Assembly: GCA_947247005.1 (NCBI GenBank)
Contig: OX365959.1
Coordinates: 38,725,097-38,789,096 of the forward strand
Length of the DNA stretch: 64,000 nucleotides
Direction of reading: 5' to 3'
Source of the DNA: Spisula solida
Lineage: Eukaryota; Mollusca; Bivalvia; Venerida; Mactridae
Shown here: positions 42,517-53,943 of the stretch, in pieces
Layout of the letters: every line of letters begins with the position of its first letter
Numbering within the stretch: position 1 is the first letter of the stretch
Position numbers and translations under genes: made by a program
The notes under the pieces: model-generated
The model's input: only the letters and a program-made list of their open reading frames with translations
Database searches by the model: none
Told to the model about the DNA's origin: nothing

Positions 42517-43167
42517 CAGGGTGATCATTAATATATGGTAACATAAATAACTTTAATAACTTTGTCAGTTGTTAAGATCATATATATTGCTATATACCTT
42601 TGATTAACATACATATGTAAGTTTTATTCTACACATAAATTATTTTCAAATGTCACATACTTTTTCACATCATAAGTTCGAAACCTTTCCCTTTATTCTG
42701 CAAAACTGCAAAACCAGCCCAAAATACGTCGAAAATAATTAATTGAAACCTTGCATGTTACACCATCGATACTACAAATTTCACAGTGTATTGAAGTTTT
42801 CAAACAAATATTGTTTCTGGTTTTGGAGTGTTCATTCCTTCCTCTAGGCATCCACATTAAATGAAACCCAAGGCATCCACATTAAAAGAAACCCAAAGGG
42901 TTTAAGTCTGGTGAGTGTAGAGGCCAAGTAAATGTATGGTCTTCGGCGAAATGATACAGTGGCCAAATTTCTTGAAATCACTGAAAATGTATGGCAGCAT
43001 CAATGACGGTATGGACGTCACCTTTATATAATATGCATTTATTAGTCATATCCAAAACAAAACTTGAGCTCATTTGCGTTATAACAAGGGTCAAACCACT
43101 TCTCTATCATAAAATCTGTCAAAGTTATTAAAGTTATTTATGTTACCATATATTAATGATCACCCTG
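42517..43167 (-). mobile_element. Tc1/mariner-superfamily element with transposase remnant, 651 bp
   Basis: The ends CAGGGTGATCATTAATATAT and inverse are flanked by TA (42515-42516 and 43168-43169). The TIR extends about 50 bp. On the minus strand near 42850-42990, interrupted frames give DHTFTWPLHSPDLNPL then GFLLMW. This corresponds to the WPPRSPDL(T/N)PLDFFLWG catalytic-region motif of IS630/mariner-type transposases. It is a decayed deletion derivative of an autonomous element. Confidence 0.8.
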
Positions 43168-43333
43168 TACATAATTATACTGTTCTTTTTGTGCCGTTGG
43201 TACTTATGCCTCCCCATTCGGAGCACCTCGTACAATTCTTCTGTAGAATCATACTATTTTATCTGGCGACGTCAGGAAGCTATAAATGCCCAACGGACCG
43301 TTCCGATTGATGCCTCCCCTGTCCGATTCGTTT

Positions 43334-43782
43334 TTAGTCCCCTACCGGTTTTTGACCGGAGGGGACTATAGGTTTTCCCTCCGTCCGTCCGTCCGTCAGT
43401 CTGTTTCCAACATTTGGGGTTTACGGGGCTTTTCCTTTGATCTTTATGTGTTTTTTTCCACATAAACCGTTTATGTGGATTTCCTTCTTTATTTAACTAA
43501 AATTATGGACGGAATGAACCTTATAAACCATTGGATGTTGGCTCGGACGTGTCCGTCCGTCCGTCCGTCCGTCAAACATTCTGGATCCTGACATAACTCA
43601 AACAGTTTCCAAGCTAGGTTTATGAAACTTGATATGTGGATAGGGGGCAATAAGGGGATTATGCGCGTCTAGAAATATTTTGATTCTGACAAAAATTGTG
43701 GTTGCTATGGCAACAGAAACATTGAAAATGGCTTCAAACCGGTGGGGACTTCTGTATTGCTTGCAATTCTTTATTACTTGTT
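43334..43782 (-). mobile_element. Pearl/Helentron-like family 1 (minus copy with internal insert)
   Basis: On the minus strand it runs from AACAAGTAATAAAGAATTGC to the family hairpin and CTAA. Two (ACGG)n arrays (43380-43398 and 43555-43573) are separated by about 155 bp not found in the other copies. The element is inserted in sequence that reads 'cctgtccgattcg'. Confidence 0.82.
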
Positions 43783-44159
43783 CTTTTTGAAAATCACGCA
43801 TATGTATGTAGCTGCAGTTTTATGGTTGTCCTTGTGACGTGTACTCCTTTCTTTGTGTGGTATCTGTGCTCGGCAGGTTCAGCTGAGTGCTGCCAGCTTC
43901 CCTGCGTACTATATTATCCTTTATACCCCGGCATTCTGAGGACACGTACTTACCATCGGTAGCGTCTCTGTCGCTAATGCAGCTGGAATGTGTTAGCTCT
44001 AATATAGACACGCGTTTGTTGGAGATTTTGTTTGGCCAAAATAGTCAGTGGATTTGTTGTAGACAGCTGTTGTTGCTACCACTGTATACTAGTATACATT
44101 TTACAGCCATATTTCGGTTGGTATGTACTCAAACAAACTAAAACATATTATATTAAGTC

Positions 44160-44320
44160 AGACAGGGAAGGCAGCACTAAACTTGACCAGCCGAGCACAG
44201 AAAACATATAACACATACAAGGCACAATGCACCAACTGAACCAACCAAGCACAGGAAACATATAACACGTACAAGGCACAATGCACCAACTAAACAAGCA
44301 AAGAATCGCCCAAGTACAAG
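44160..44320 (-). repeat. Tandem repeat related to 46750-46970 (minus)
   Basis: On the minus strand, TTGGTGCATTGTGCCTTGTA and TGTTTCCTGTGCTTGG recur twice at about 62-bp spacing. The array is followed by CTTCCCTGTCTGACTTAATA, which is also the sequence after the 46750 array. Confidence 0.7.
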
Positions 44321-45377
44321 CTGTCGAAAAGTATAATAATTTATTACTAGCCGATTGACCCAGTTTCCACAGCACAACGACTATAATGCCTAGTTTTAGC
44401 AGTCAGAAATCCTAAAATGAAGAAGTGCCCAACACACTGCCAACCAAGAAAATTAATCAGCCCTTGTCCCAACAGTTTTTACTGTTAAAAAGCTGAATAG
44501 AAAAGTTTCAGCAAACAAAAGGCGGAATGCCTACGCTGGATGACCTAGTGACAACAGTAAAACTGCTGAACTACATAGTTTTAGCTGCCTTTAGCCCCAA
44601 AAGTTAAGTAACAGTATTAAGTTGACTCCCCTGTCCGATCTATTATCTTTTTGTGTTATACGTTTTGAATCAGTCATTCATTTTGTATAATCTATAATAA
44701 AATTGTTTTATCTTAAAATACAGATTGTATTTCATTACAAATTGGTAGAAATATTCCATGAGTGGTCCATTCTAAAACAGTCCATGAAGAACTCTGGTTA
44801 CCATGGCAACCGAAATCAATACCCTGTTGGAATATGGTTCTACTAGATCATTGTGCACAGGTGAGCGATACAGGGCGATGTTGGCCCTCTTGTTTATAAG
44901 GAGAAACATATACATTTAGAATACTAGTAGATGAAATAAAATAAATCTACCAAGGTTGTTTTGGTCTATGCCATGACCCAAAATCATGCTATACAAAGTT
45001 GAATGATTATGACCTATGTTTTGAAGCTATATATGCTGAATATACATGTATGTTGGTCAGTGTGGTAATGTCTTAGGATAAGGCGACCACCAAGAGCGAG
45101 ATACAAACAACGTGAACTATGGTAAGTGGAACAAGGCGACTGTCTCGTCTAACATTAACATTATAACCATATGGACTTCATTCTCACAACTACTGTGACC
45201 GACATGGGGCAGTTTGTTCAAATAGATTAGACACACCAGTCTATATATGTAATATCAAACGATCTAGGGCAAAGGGATCATAAAAGTGTTAGCTAATTAT
45301 ACTGTTTGAAAATGTGCTGCTTCTAGATCTCGGCACCAAGTGCGTCTTGGTCGACATTGTTATCTACTACCTCATGG
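44321..45377. other. Unassigned intergenic sequence
   Basis: No gene was recognised. 'gactcccctgtccgatctat' at 44624 resembles the flank of the 43334 element. Confidence 0.35.
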
Positions 45378-45531
45378 GCTGGGGTGGTATTCAGCATTGA
45401 TCATACTTGACTTAAGGATAAGGACAACCAATCAGATCACACAATATTAAAATCTTGGTCAGTAACAGGCGATATGATTGTTTATCCTTATTCTCCAATT
45501 AAATAAGGTCAATATTGAAGACCACCCCTGG
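45378..45531. mobile_element. Foldback MITE, GGTATTCAATATTGATC family (copy 1)
   Basis: The ends GCTGGGGTGGTATTCAGCAT and inverse CAATATTGAAGACCACCCCTGG enclose inverted GATAAGGACAACCAATCAGA and TGATTG..TATCCTTATTCT. It is nearly palindromic over 150 bp. Other copies lie at 45675, 46366 and 55191. Confidence 0.8.
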
Positions 45532-45674
45532 TTTAGTTGAGTACTACCTTCACAGTCCGGTTTTCTATTCTCTTTTTCCACCTCAGTGACAGGTTGGCGA
45601 TAGTGGGTCCTAACAAACACTTTCTTATATTCCTGATTTATTCCACTGCAGGAAGCAGACAGGTTCTCTCCTTC

Positions 45675-45800
45675 ACCTGGGGTGGTATTCAATATTGATC
45701 TTATTTAGTTGCATAATAAGGATAGCCAATCATATCGCCTGTTACTGACCCAGAGTTTAATATGGTGTGATCTGATTGGTTGTCCTTATCCTTCAAGGGA
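45675..45800. mobile_element. Foldback MITE, same family (copy 2, right end truncated)
   Basis: The left arm is CCTGGGGTGGTATTCAATAT. The central part reads in the opposite direction to copy 1, and the right end stops after GTCCTTATCCTTCAAGG without the terminal motif. Confidence 0.7.
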
Positions 45801-46339
45801 CTGCCTCGCATATTGGTGTATTGCAAAAATAAAATAAAATTGTCAAATATTCGCATAATTTTGGTATAGTTGCCTGTATATCCCATAAACAACCACACTG
45901 ACATCTAAAATAATTTGAGAAACTTCGGCATTTTGTAGTTATCTAGTTTTTTTACATAAAAAAATCTATAGGGTGTTAATACCCTATAGAATTAAGACTA
46001 CTATTACTTAAATTGTCTGAAAATTGTTCGCATTTGATGAAAACGAATCGAAAAACGAACCAAATACTTCACTGATGTTTACGCTGTAGTTTGCTGATGT
46101 TACAGTTCGATTACATGTGAATTACATAATTCACAAAGCATATTGGAAGGAAACTTAGCGCTTTTTTTTTCAAGAAAAAAATACTCAGTGGGCGACATCG
46201 AGAGTGGATAAAATTGCTTTTTTGCACCAAATCTTACACAAAGCAACCGTCAGTGAGTTTCTATTACATCAATACTTGGTTAGGTTGGAAAATAACGATA
46301 TACAAAAATTTTAGCCCAATCTGTGAGGCAGCACCTTTA

Positions 46340-46523
46340 AGTAAAGTAAGATCAATATTGAATATCACCCCTGGGGTTGTATTCAATATTGATCTTACTT
46401 GACTTAAGGATAAGGACAACCAATCAGATCACACCATATTTAACTATTTGTCAGTAACAGGCAATACGATTGGCTATCCTTATTCTCCAATTAAATAAGA
46501 TCCATATTGAATACCACCCCTGG
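46340..46523. mobile_element. Foldback MITE, same family (half copy plus full copy)
   Basis: AAGATCAATATTGAATATCA CCCCTGG at 46348-46373 is the right end of one copy. It runs directly into a full copy at 46366-46523. The two share the terminal CCCCTGGGG, giving a head-to-tail fusion. Confidence 0.75.
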
Positions 46524-46749
46524 TGAATATTACTGATGGTATCTGTCGGATTTCAAGACTCATGTGGCAGCTGTATATGAAAGTCTGAATTTTTCTAATG
46601 ACTTGCTAGATGGCCCTCTAGGTTTCAGATTCATATAATAGTAACAGTACCGGCTGGATGTTGGTGTTGAACACTGTCAATGATAACTTGCTTGAGTTCA
46701 TGATATTCTTGAGCTAGCACTTACTTTGCCTATCCTTGCAGATCATAAT

Positions 46750-46970
46750 TTGTACAGTTGGGCATTGTGCCTTGTACAATGTATGTTTTTGTTTTCTGTG
46801 CTCAGCCGGTTCAGTTGGGCATTGTGCCTTGTATGTTTTCTGTGCTCAGCCGGTTCAGTTGGGCATTGTGCCTTGTATGTTTTCTGTGCTCGGCCGGTTC
46901 AGTTTGGCATTGCGCCCTGTAGGTTTTTTATGTTTTCTGTGCTCGGCTGGTTAAGCCGAAGGCTGCCTTC
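46750..46970 (+). repeat. Tandem repeat, 44-bp unit, about 4-5 copies
   Basis: GGTTCAGTTGGGCATTGTGC then CTTGTATGTTTTCTGTGCTC recurs at 46755, 46812, 46856 and 46900 (spacings 57, 44 and 44). It generates long accidental open frames in two phases. The related array is at 44160, and single units lie near 43870 and 54390. Confidence 0.88.
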
Positions 46971-47216
46971 CCTGTCTGACTTAATATCATCTCATTGGCG
47001 TTTGCACCACCTTGTCTAGGTACGTTAATTACTCCACTTGTCCACAGGGGTGTGGCATTTAGAGTGATTGACTGGATGCTGCCTGTGTTTGACCGGGGAA
47101 TTTACTCAGTACAACCGATGAAGTGACGTACTGCAATGATGTTTGTTTTCTTCAGGGGTAATATTCTATTGTATGTATATATTGTCAGTTAACACTGAAC
47201 CAGGCAACAGCATGTA

Positions 47217-47631
47217 CAGTGTCCACCAAAAATAAGTATACAGTAAATAATTGTTGCAAAATTAAACTTGGTTAAATTATTCAATATCTGTTTATCAGAC
47301 GGTCACAATTATACTAGTTTCTGAAACTACAGTTACTAAATGAGTCAAAATAGAGATAGAAATAAAGATGAAGATGTTCGGAACTAAAATAACCATGTGA
47401 TCAAAAGGGCTGAATTTTCCATCTTTTTGTGACAAAGTTACCATTCAAGAGGGACAAACGAACTTTAGATTTTGCATCAATGGTACCCATTAATGTATTG
47501 CCTTTCCATTTAATAAACAAAAATATTCCTTTTCTTCAAATACATTGTTGCTTCACTGTTCTGCAAATAATATTATTACAGGCAAGTAAGTGGACAAAAA
47601 ACACCTGTATACTTATTTTTGGTGGGCAGTG
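47217..47631 (-). mobile_element. Tc1/mariner-type MITE, 415 bp (copy 3, inverted)
   Basis: The inverse of the copies at 1864 and 6378, flanked by TA at 47215-47216 and 47632-47633. It is again exactly 415 bp. Confidence 0.87.
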
Positions 47632-47633
47632 TA

Positions 47634-49149
47634 TATTGATATTCAAATGATGTACCAACACAGCTTATAACTAGGTCACAAATCATCTGAACGCCTGCTG
47701 ATGTCCATAGTAGCAAAGCATATTTCCATGGATGAAAGCTATAAATTCTGAAAAACCTGAAATCCTCAAAAATTTACAATTTATAAAAGGAAAATAAAGA
47801 AAAACATACTTTTTGGTAAACTCAAAAACCTTTAGTTCAGTATGCCTGAAAACATTTACCACGTACTTCAAGAGACTTAAAATACTCGGGTCACTGACCA
47901 GTGTCCATCCTGCCTCCGGTCCAATCAAACCCAAGTATGATCAGATATGATTTGTGACCCCGGTATAACCAAAAGGCTGCAGGAAAAATAACACAAACAT
48001 AATATAGAGTAATAGACAACAATTTTTATTAGTCTTAAAAATAAACTGTGGTTATGCAACAACCAGTTCACAATTACAAGCAACTGATGATGTGGAACTT
48101 AACGAACATACAAACTTTAACAATTTGACCAAGTTAAGGTCATTCATAACTAAATGTACAGTACAATTGAATTTACCGTGCAAGTACGAATTTTTCGGAG
48201 GTCAGCCCGTTTTACTGACCAAATTACTTGTGGTCTCTAGAATAAAAGGTGCAACCATGCAGTAAAGAATTAAAGTCTGTCTAACACCAATTAAAGTCAA
48301 TTAATGACCAGTTAAAAAGCCTGCTCAGCAAATCTAAATGACTCCAATATCAAGATTTGCTGAGCAGGCTTGTTTTAAATTTGAGGCAGCCACAACAGAT
48401 ATTCCATCAAATAAAAGAAATATATTGCCTAATTTATAAGCTTTGAGGCAGCTAGCAGAGTTTGCAGCTGAGACAGACATTTTGGGCTACAGCCGCCACT
48501 TAATGTTAACACTGCATGATAAGAGTCATAGAGATCAATTGTGATAAATTAGACAAACAACAATATATTATATCTCAAATAAACAAAAATCCACTCATAT
48601 TATTGTAGGGAAGTTAGGTTTTGGATTCAGTGTGGTTAAATGGCGCATTGACAACTATTGGTCATGTGGAGAAAGTTAGAGAACACAACAAGATGAGTAC
48701 ATGGGGATGTGAAAAACAATATCAATTTATAGGTAGAAGATAAATTCTAAACCTTCAGAACAAAATACCAACCTGGCTAAAACATGTACCCATTCTTCTT
48801 AAAAGAAAGCATCATGAGATCGGATTATTAAGAAGATGATTTTAATCAGATTGACAAAATATTAAATTGCTGTCGAACTACCGACAATGTTTAAAAGAAG
48901 ACTATGTTTAACATTATGCTAAAAGGCAAAAAGCCCCATGAAATGATCAAGAACTATCACCAATCCACACTGACTTGTTAAACTGAACTTTGAAGGGATT
49001 TGCTGAAATATACTGCATAATACAACATTGTATTATGCACTTATGAACACTATACTTTTATCAACACACAACAGTTACTATACTAGAGCAAAATACAGGT
49101 AACGGTGTTGTGATGCAAGCCCTTTTAGTATAATATACAAATATTATTA
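47634..49149. other. Unassigned intergenic sequence
   Basis: No exon was recognised. It contains the perfect hairpin at 48318-48370, described separately. Confidence 0.4.
48318..48370. repeat. Perfect 18-bp hairpin with 17-nt loop
   Basis: AGCCTGCTCAGCAAATCT and its exact inverse AGATTTGCTGAGCAGGCT are separated by 17 bases. The stem does not extend convincingly beyond 18 bp. It could be a small structured RNA or the remnant of a foldback element. It is too short for a typical animal pre-miRNA. Confidence 0.8.
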
Positions 49150-49363
49150 CTGTAAAATCGTATTTTCGAGGGAGTTGAATTTTCGTTGATTTTGTTGTTG
49201 AACTCGACCACGAAATCTAATCCCCACGATTAATCAACTTCTCATATTCAGACATGGGTTTACCTTTTCATGTTCTGTAATCCACGAATTTACGACCCCA
49301 CGAAAATGCATTTTTATCAAAATCCACAAAATTCAATACCCACGAAAATATGGGATTTTATAG
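49150..49363. mobile_element. MITE, CTGTAAAATC family, 214 bp, TA duplication
   Basis: The ends CTGTAAAATCGTATTTTCG and inverse (CGAAAATATGGGATTTTATAG) are flanked by TA. Internal GTCGTAAATTC/CCACGAA modules are shared with 59663-59864. Confidence 0.72.
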
Positions 49364-49664
49364 TACATTAAATAAGGTCACATGCTGAGCATAAAAGTCT
49401 TGTTTTACAATAAACAAAATTGTGATACAAAATTTAGTATTGGCATATGAATGTAACACCGCATGTACTTGGTTCGAAAAGAAGGAATAAATAATCTCAG
49501 AATTAATTTACTTCCGACCTAATATTCTATTTTATAACCAATTTATAGTAGGCCATTGAGTAGGACTGAAAGTTCATAGTGTCATAACAATGTCAAGAAA
49601 GTTTGCAAAAGGGTAAAAAATAGGTAAATATGGAACAAACTGATAAGAAGCGAATAGTAATATA

Positions 49665-49807
49665 TAAATAACACATAGCTTCGAGGGTGACAGTTAAAAT
49701 GTCAGCCTGAGGAAAGTTCTGTTACCAAAGGCCGAAGGCCGCGGGTAACAGTACTTTCCGAGGGCTGATATTTTTACTGTCACCCTCGAAGCTATGTGTT
49801 ATTTATT
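49665..49807. mobile_element. Foldback element, 143 bp
   Basis: TAAATAACACATAGCTTCGA and its inverse end a nearly continuous stem that includes GAGGGTGACAGT...ACTGTCACCCTC. The centre is GTTACC...GGCCGAAGGCC...GGTAAC. It is similar in size and layout to 52459-52606 and 62521-62664. Confidence 0.8.
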
Positions 49808-50142
49808 TTATTACCCCAAACTTTTTTCAGCGATTATCTACTGTAAACCAAGAAATTATTTTATGCAATTTAATTTAGCAGAGCTCACATGTGGAAGAAT
49901 TTGAAGAACCGCCATATTGGTTTTAGAAAGAAAATGTTACGTGCCAAAAAAGTACTGTCAAAAAAGTACTATCACCCTGCTGACAGTAAAAAATGTTCAT
50001 TCACGTGGTATATTGATCCGCTTGATCGTAATAGTAAGAATACTACATGTTTGTCTATAGGAAATTAACATTACGAAAAGAGTGAGGGGTAATAATTCCA
50101 AAGACAGCTTGATGTGTTTAATTTCCAAAATTTTGGTGTATA

Positions 50143-50387
50143 CAGGGTGTTTCATAATTTCAAATAATCACAAATCCAATATGGACATCAATTTGACATT
50201 TATCGAAAAACGACTTTTTGCAAAAATCTAAATTCCTGGGTTGCACTGATAGTACCATGGTCATGTTATATATTGAACAAAACTCCCAAATGTTAGCTTT
50301 CCATTGGTATATGATAACATCAGATGAGATCAAGCGTTTTCTCATGGCATTCGGTTGTAATGGGGTCAGACGTTATGAAACGCCCTG
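50143..50387. mobile_element. Mariner-type MITE with CAGGGTG ends, 245 bp
   Basis: CAGGGTGTTTCATAATTTC and inverse GTTATGAAACGCCCTG are flanked by TA (50141-50142 and 50388-50389). The CAGGGTG terminus is shared with 42517-43167 and 53434-53943. Confidence 0.82.
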
Positions 50388-51046
50388 TATGCCACAATGA
50401 TAATAATAAGAGGTCAAATTGTGTATACCTTAAAACCAAAAATACAAACCACCACAATAATATGATCACTTCAACCATAAGACCACCTCAATAATAACAA
50501 CACTTCAAATTTGAAAATGTAACATCGGAGCACATTTTAACGAAATTTGTAGTTTGTTTAAAGCCACATTATCTCTCCCAAGACTTTTTTTTCCTGACCA
50601 TCCAGTAAATGTAGACTAATTACAAGGAATTTGCATATTTTTTACAAATGACCAATAATTGACGACAGAATGTTAAATGTATCTGTTGAAATAGTATGCC
50701 AAAACCCACATTTAGTCAAATGTATGGATGACAAAATACTAGTTTTGCAAGAGTTGCTTCCCTTAGATTATAAATTGTGCATTTTTTGTTAACAAACCAA
50801 CTGGAGGTTGTATTTCGTTTTCTTCCATCTTATTGTGTATTCAACTTTTTGGACTCAACTAAAGTGCTCAAAGTCCATGGCTCTTCAAATAGGTTACCAA
50901 GTTATAGCTTTTTGAAAATAGCCGTTTAAGGACTAATGTGGCTTTAACCGCAATAAAAAGACCACCTCTTTAAGGATTTCAAGCACATTCTTGTTATAAA
51001 GTTTTACTGTACCTTACAACACTACATGAAACTGTATCATTGATAA
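50388..51046. other. Unassigned intergenic sequence
   Basis: AT-rich, with a degenerate 'ccacctcaataataa' motif near 50450-50510. No gene was recognised. Confidence 0.35.
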
Positions 51047-51330
51047 AACAAGACTGCGTTCAATAAACGCTTATGCCCCCTGTGGAAGCCTTGTCCATAA
51101 ATAAGTCTAAGTCCAAAATTAGGTCAAGGTGAAGGTCAAAATGGGGTCAGGTGATACAGCTGTGTGGAGAGTGTTAATATACAACATCCATGCAAGTTTG
51201 GAAGCTTTGTAGCAAGCCATAATGATGCTAGAAGAAACGGTCAATTTGGGTTAACCAGGACGGACGGACGAACGGACGGACAGGTGAATCACTATATGCC
51301 TCCCGATCTATCGATACGGGGGCATAAAAA
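51047..51330 (+). mobile_element. Helentron-like element, ATGCC family
   Basis: Starts AACAAGACTGCGTTCAATAA, has TTATGCCCCCTGTGG, carries an ACGG/AACGG array at 51262-51281 and ends with hairpin TATGCCTCCCGATC...ACGGGGGCATA. It is almost identical to 14734-15027 and 63271-63559. Confidence 0.87.
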
Positions 51331-51342
51331 CAGTCAAAAACA

Positions 51343-51640
51343 AGACTGTGTACAATGAACGCTTATGCCCCAGTGAAAGCCTTGTCTATAAAAACTAGTT
51401 AAAGGTCAATCAGGGGCCATAACTCTGTTGAAATATTGGATAGTGTTACCATGGCTTTGACAATGTAAGGTATTTATTATAGTTAACACGTATGCCTAGT
51501 TTGAAAGCAAAGCCATGATGGACTATAAAAATATTTGAATTTCAAGAACTAGTTAGTTTTGGTGAACATTTTCAAAGAAACAAATGAACGGGCAAACGGA
51601 CGAACAGGGCAATCATTATATACCAACAGTAATAGGAATG
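51343..51640 (+). mobile_element. Helentron-like element, ATGCC subfamily 2 (3' end decayed)
   Basis: Begins AACAAGACTGTGTACAATGA 13 bp after the previous element, has GCTTATGCCCCAGTG, and matches 10757-11050 internally. The terminal hairpin is decayed. The two elements lie head to tail. Confidence 0.7.
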
Positions 51641-52458
51641 TGCTTCTTTTTCTGTATGTTTTAGTGCTTTATCAATGGTACAGTAACCTCTGCATGAGAA
51701 AACTTGCATATCATAATAAAGTTTGCAGCAATCACTGACAATATTAATACAATATTATGTAAATAAAACTGATGTGAAAACACTCTTTCACATACATACG
51801 CAATATAGATTCTACAACAACATGGTAAAAGTTAAAACTTTGAGATTGGACGGACACTGGCTATATAAGGTGGATTTCACATAAATATACATAAAAGTCA
51901 TAGAAAATGTATACAGTAACCAATCTCATTAAAATCAGACCCTAACATTTGCTCCATTTCTTTACACTGTTAGAGATCTGACTACACTCCGTAAGAGTTC
52001 ATGTTCAAATAAGGAGCGCACAATGATGTCACATAACCTCAGCAGTGTTTCACCGCACTTTAAGATTTGTGAAAGTAGCAATTTGATTGGATGACGTAAA
52101 TTTCACATCAACATGACCCCACACAGAGTGTCATCAGATCCTATATCAGCGTAAAGTAGTGAAGCGTAATAGGGGTCTGATTTTAATGAGATTGTACAAT
52201 AGCATACCAAGACAGAGACTAATATCGTCAAGACAACGTGACAATACCTATCACATGATCATAATAAACATATGAACTAGATCGCGAAATTAAATCCCCT
52301 CGAATAATTTACCTCAAAGAACATATAAACAAAAGGTATTTCTTTCAATATTTGTTCTTGCAAAAACACCAGGATTACGTTAATATCTCCAGACAATACA
52401 TACAATAAGTGATTACAATAGAGAATATCAACAAGGATTTAGCATTGTAGAATATAAG
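51641..52458. other. Unassigned intergenic sequence
   Basis: An imperfect inverted pair, 'ccaatctcattaaaatcagaccc' at 51930 and its inverse at 52170-52195, spans about 265 bp and may mark another foldback MITE. No gene was recognised. Confidence 0.45.
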
Positions 52459-52606
52459 AATCCATCATGAGCTTCTATGTAGGATAAGGATATCTAACCC
52501 GAGAGTCGGATTTTAACCAGGGACGAGGCTTGCCGAGTTCCTGATTAAAATTCCGACCCCGAGGGTGAGATATCCTAATCCTACATCGACTGTCTCATGA
52601 TGGATT
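52459..52606. mobile_element. Foldback element, 148 bp
   Basis: AATCCATCATGAG...GTAGGATAAGGATATCT folds on AGATATCCTAATCCTAC...CTCATGATGGATT. The centre is GGAC-GAGGCTTGCCGAG-TTCC. Confidence 0.8.
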
Positions 52607-53255
52607 ATGTTTCTCCAAAGTAATTTGAGAAAATGGGACTTTATAACACTATTTAGCTTTCATGGCGTCATCATAACGTCATCATTCAAAACAATCATTA
52701 ATAATAACGTTAATAAAGCGTACGCTGTTGTGTTATGCTCAAGAATATGCCTTTTAAATGGTATAGAGCCTATTGGTGTTTGTCTTTATAAGCTTTATAT
52801 CGCCATGGACATGTAAATCCCGAAACTAATGTCGGAATTAAATCACGCGCTGTTCGCTCATGTAAGAAAGATATTGCTAATGTAAGATAGAAGTTTCTTA
52901 CATGAGCTGAAACCCTATCTTACACCAGTTAAAGTGGAAGAAATAGAAACACATGTACTGATACAACAGATTGGGCAGTTTGGGGTAAAAATATTCCTAA
53001 TAATAGAATTTGTCCAAATATCAAAAAACATATGAAAATGTTTGTTTGTTTGTTCAGCAGTTATCTGCCCCTTGCAAATTGGATGAAAAATAGCTTCAGC
53101 GTGTGTTTTTGCGATTGTCTTTTTCTAAACATGATCCTGTTTTCTTTAGTTATAAAGTTTGAAGAAAATCTAATATTGGAACATTTTTTGTCCAATCTAT
53201 CATGGAAGCAACTGCAGCTCAATTATAATCAATTACTGAAACTAACAAAAAAAAA

Positions 53256-53405
53256 ATAAAAAAAAAAAAATGCCGAGCATAGCCTTTATTTGCCAGTCAG
53301 CTTTATGCTGAAATATGGCAGGCATATATGTGTGCCCCCACCCGGATTTGAACCCAGGTCGCCAGATTAGACGACAAGCGCGCTAACCATTGAGCTACGG
53401 AGGCC
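53256..53405 (-). mobile_element. tRNA-derived SINE, about 150 bp
   Basis: The minus-strand head GCCTCCGTAGCTCAATGGTT has box A, and GGTTCAAATCC is a perfect box B. The acceptor-like ends GCCTCCG and TGGGGGC can still pair. The anticodon arm is degenerate, so it is not a functional tRNA. The body ends GCTATGCTCGGCA followed by a T-rich tail (A-rich on plus, 53248-53270). Confidence 0.75.
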
Positions 53406-53433
53406 ACAATCATTGAAAGTTATAAGAAATATA

Positions 53434-53943
53434 CAGGGTGTTAAAAAGTTAGTATTCAAATTTAACTTCATACTAAATTTTATCTGAGATATGTAAGCAG
53501 GGTACACCTTTAATTTCTTACTGCAATATCTTCATTTAATTTATACTAATTTATTTAAGGTCGATTGTGAAACAAGTTTTTCCAACTTATATTAATCACT
53601 CTCGACACCTCATTCCTGATGTTATCCATCGCCACGAGGGTATGAGAGAAGAGAAGCCAGTTTCCCTTTTATGCTGAGCGTCTAGCAAGGGAAATTTTGG
53701 TACCATTTTTATTTCGTCTTTGGTATGACGCGGCCAGGGATCGAACCCGAGACCTCCCGCACTCCAAGCGAACGCTCAACCACTAGGCTATCGAGGAGGC
53801 GGTTATCTTCATTTCATACCATAAAGATTAAAACAATGGTAGAACCATCTGGTTTTTAAGCCTGAAAACTTTACATTCTTCTGACGAAAGAAAAATAAAC
53901 TATTGATACTTAAACATTGAGAACAAACTTTTTTAACACCCTG
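53434..53943. mobile_element. Mariner-type element with CAGGGTG ends, 510 bp, carrying a SINE
   Basis: CAGGGTGTTAAAAAGTTAG and inverse (AACTTTTTTAACACCCTG, allowing one gap) are flanked by TA (53432-53433 and 53944-53945). The SINE at about 53580-53805 is nested inside, leaving about 285 bp of the host element. Confidence 0.78.
53580..53805 (-). mobile_element. tRNA-derived SINE nested in a mariner-type element
   Basis: Minus-strand GATAGCCTAGTGGTTGAGCG is a box A and GGTTCGATCCC a perfect box B, within a tRNA-like head at 53720-53803. The body continues with 'ctagacgctcagcataaaag'. The 3' boundary is approximate. Confidence 0.72.

Noticed and set aside
46726..47019. 97-codon plus-strand frame with repeated ALCLVxFLCS
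   Set aside because: It is generated by the 44-bp tandem repeat and is seen in two frames at once, as expected for a non-coding repeat.
53335..53405. Possible tRNA gene (minus strand)
   Set aside because: Box A, box B and acceptor pairing are present, but the anticodon arm does not pair. The sequence continues into a SINE body with a T-rich tail.
53720..53803. Second possible tRNA gene (minus strand)
   Set aside because: It is a good box A and box B, but it is embedded in a longer SINE inside a mariner-type element. No clean seven-pair acceptor stem was found.
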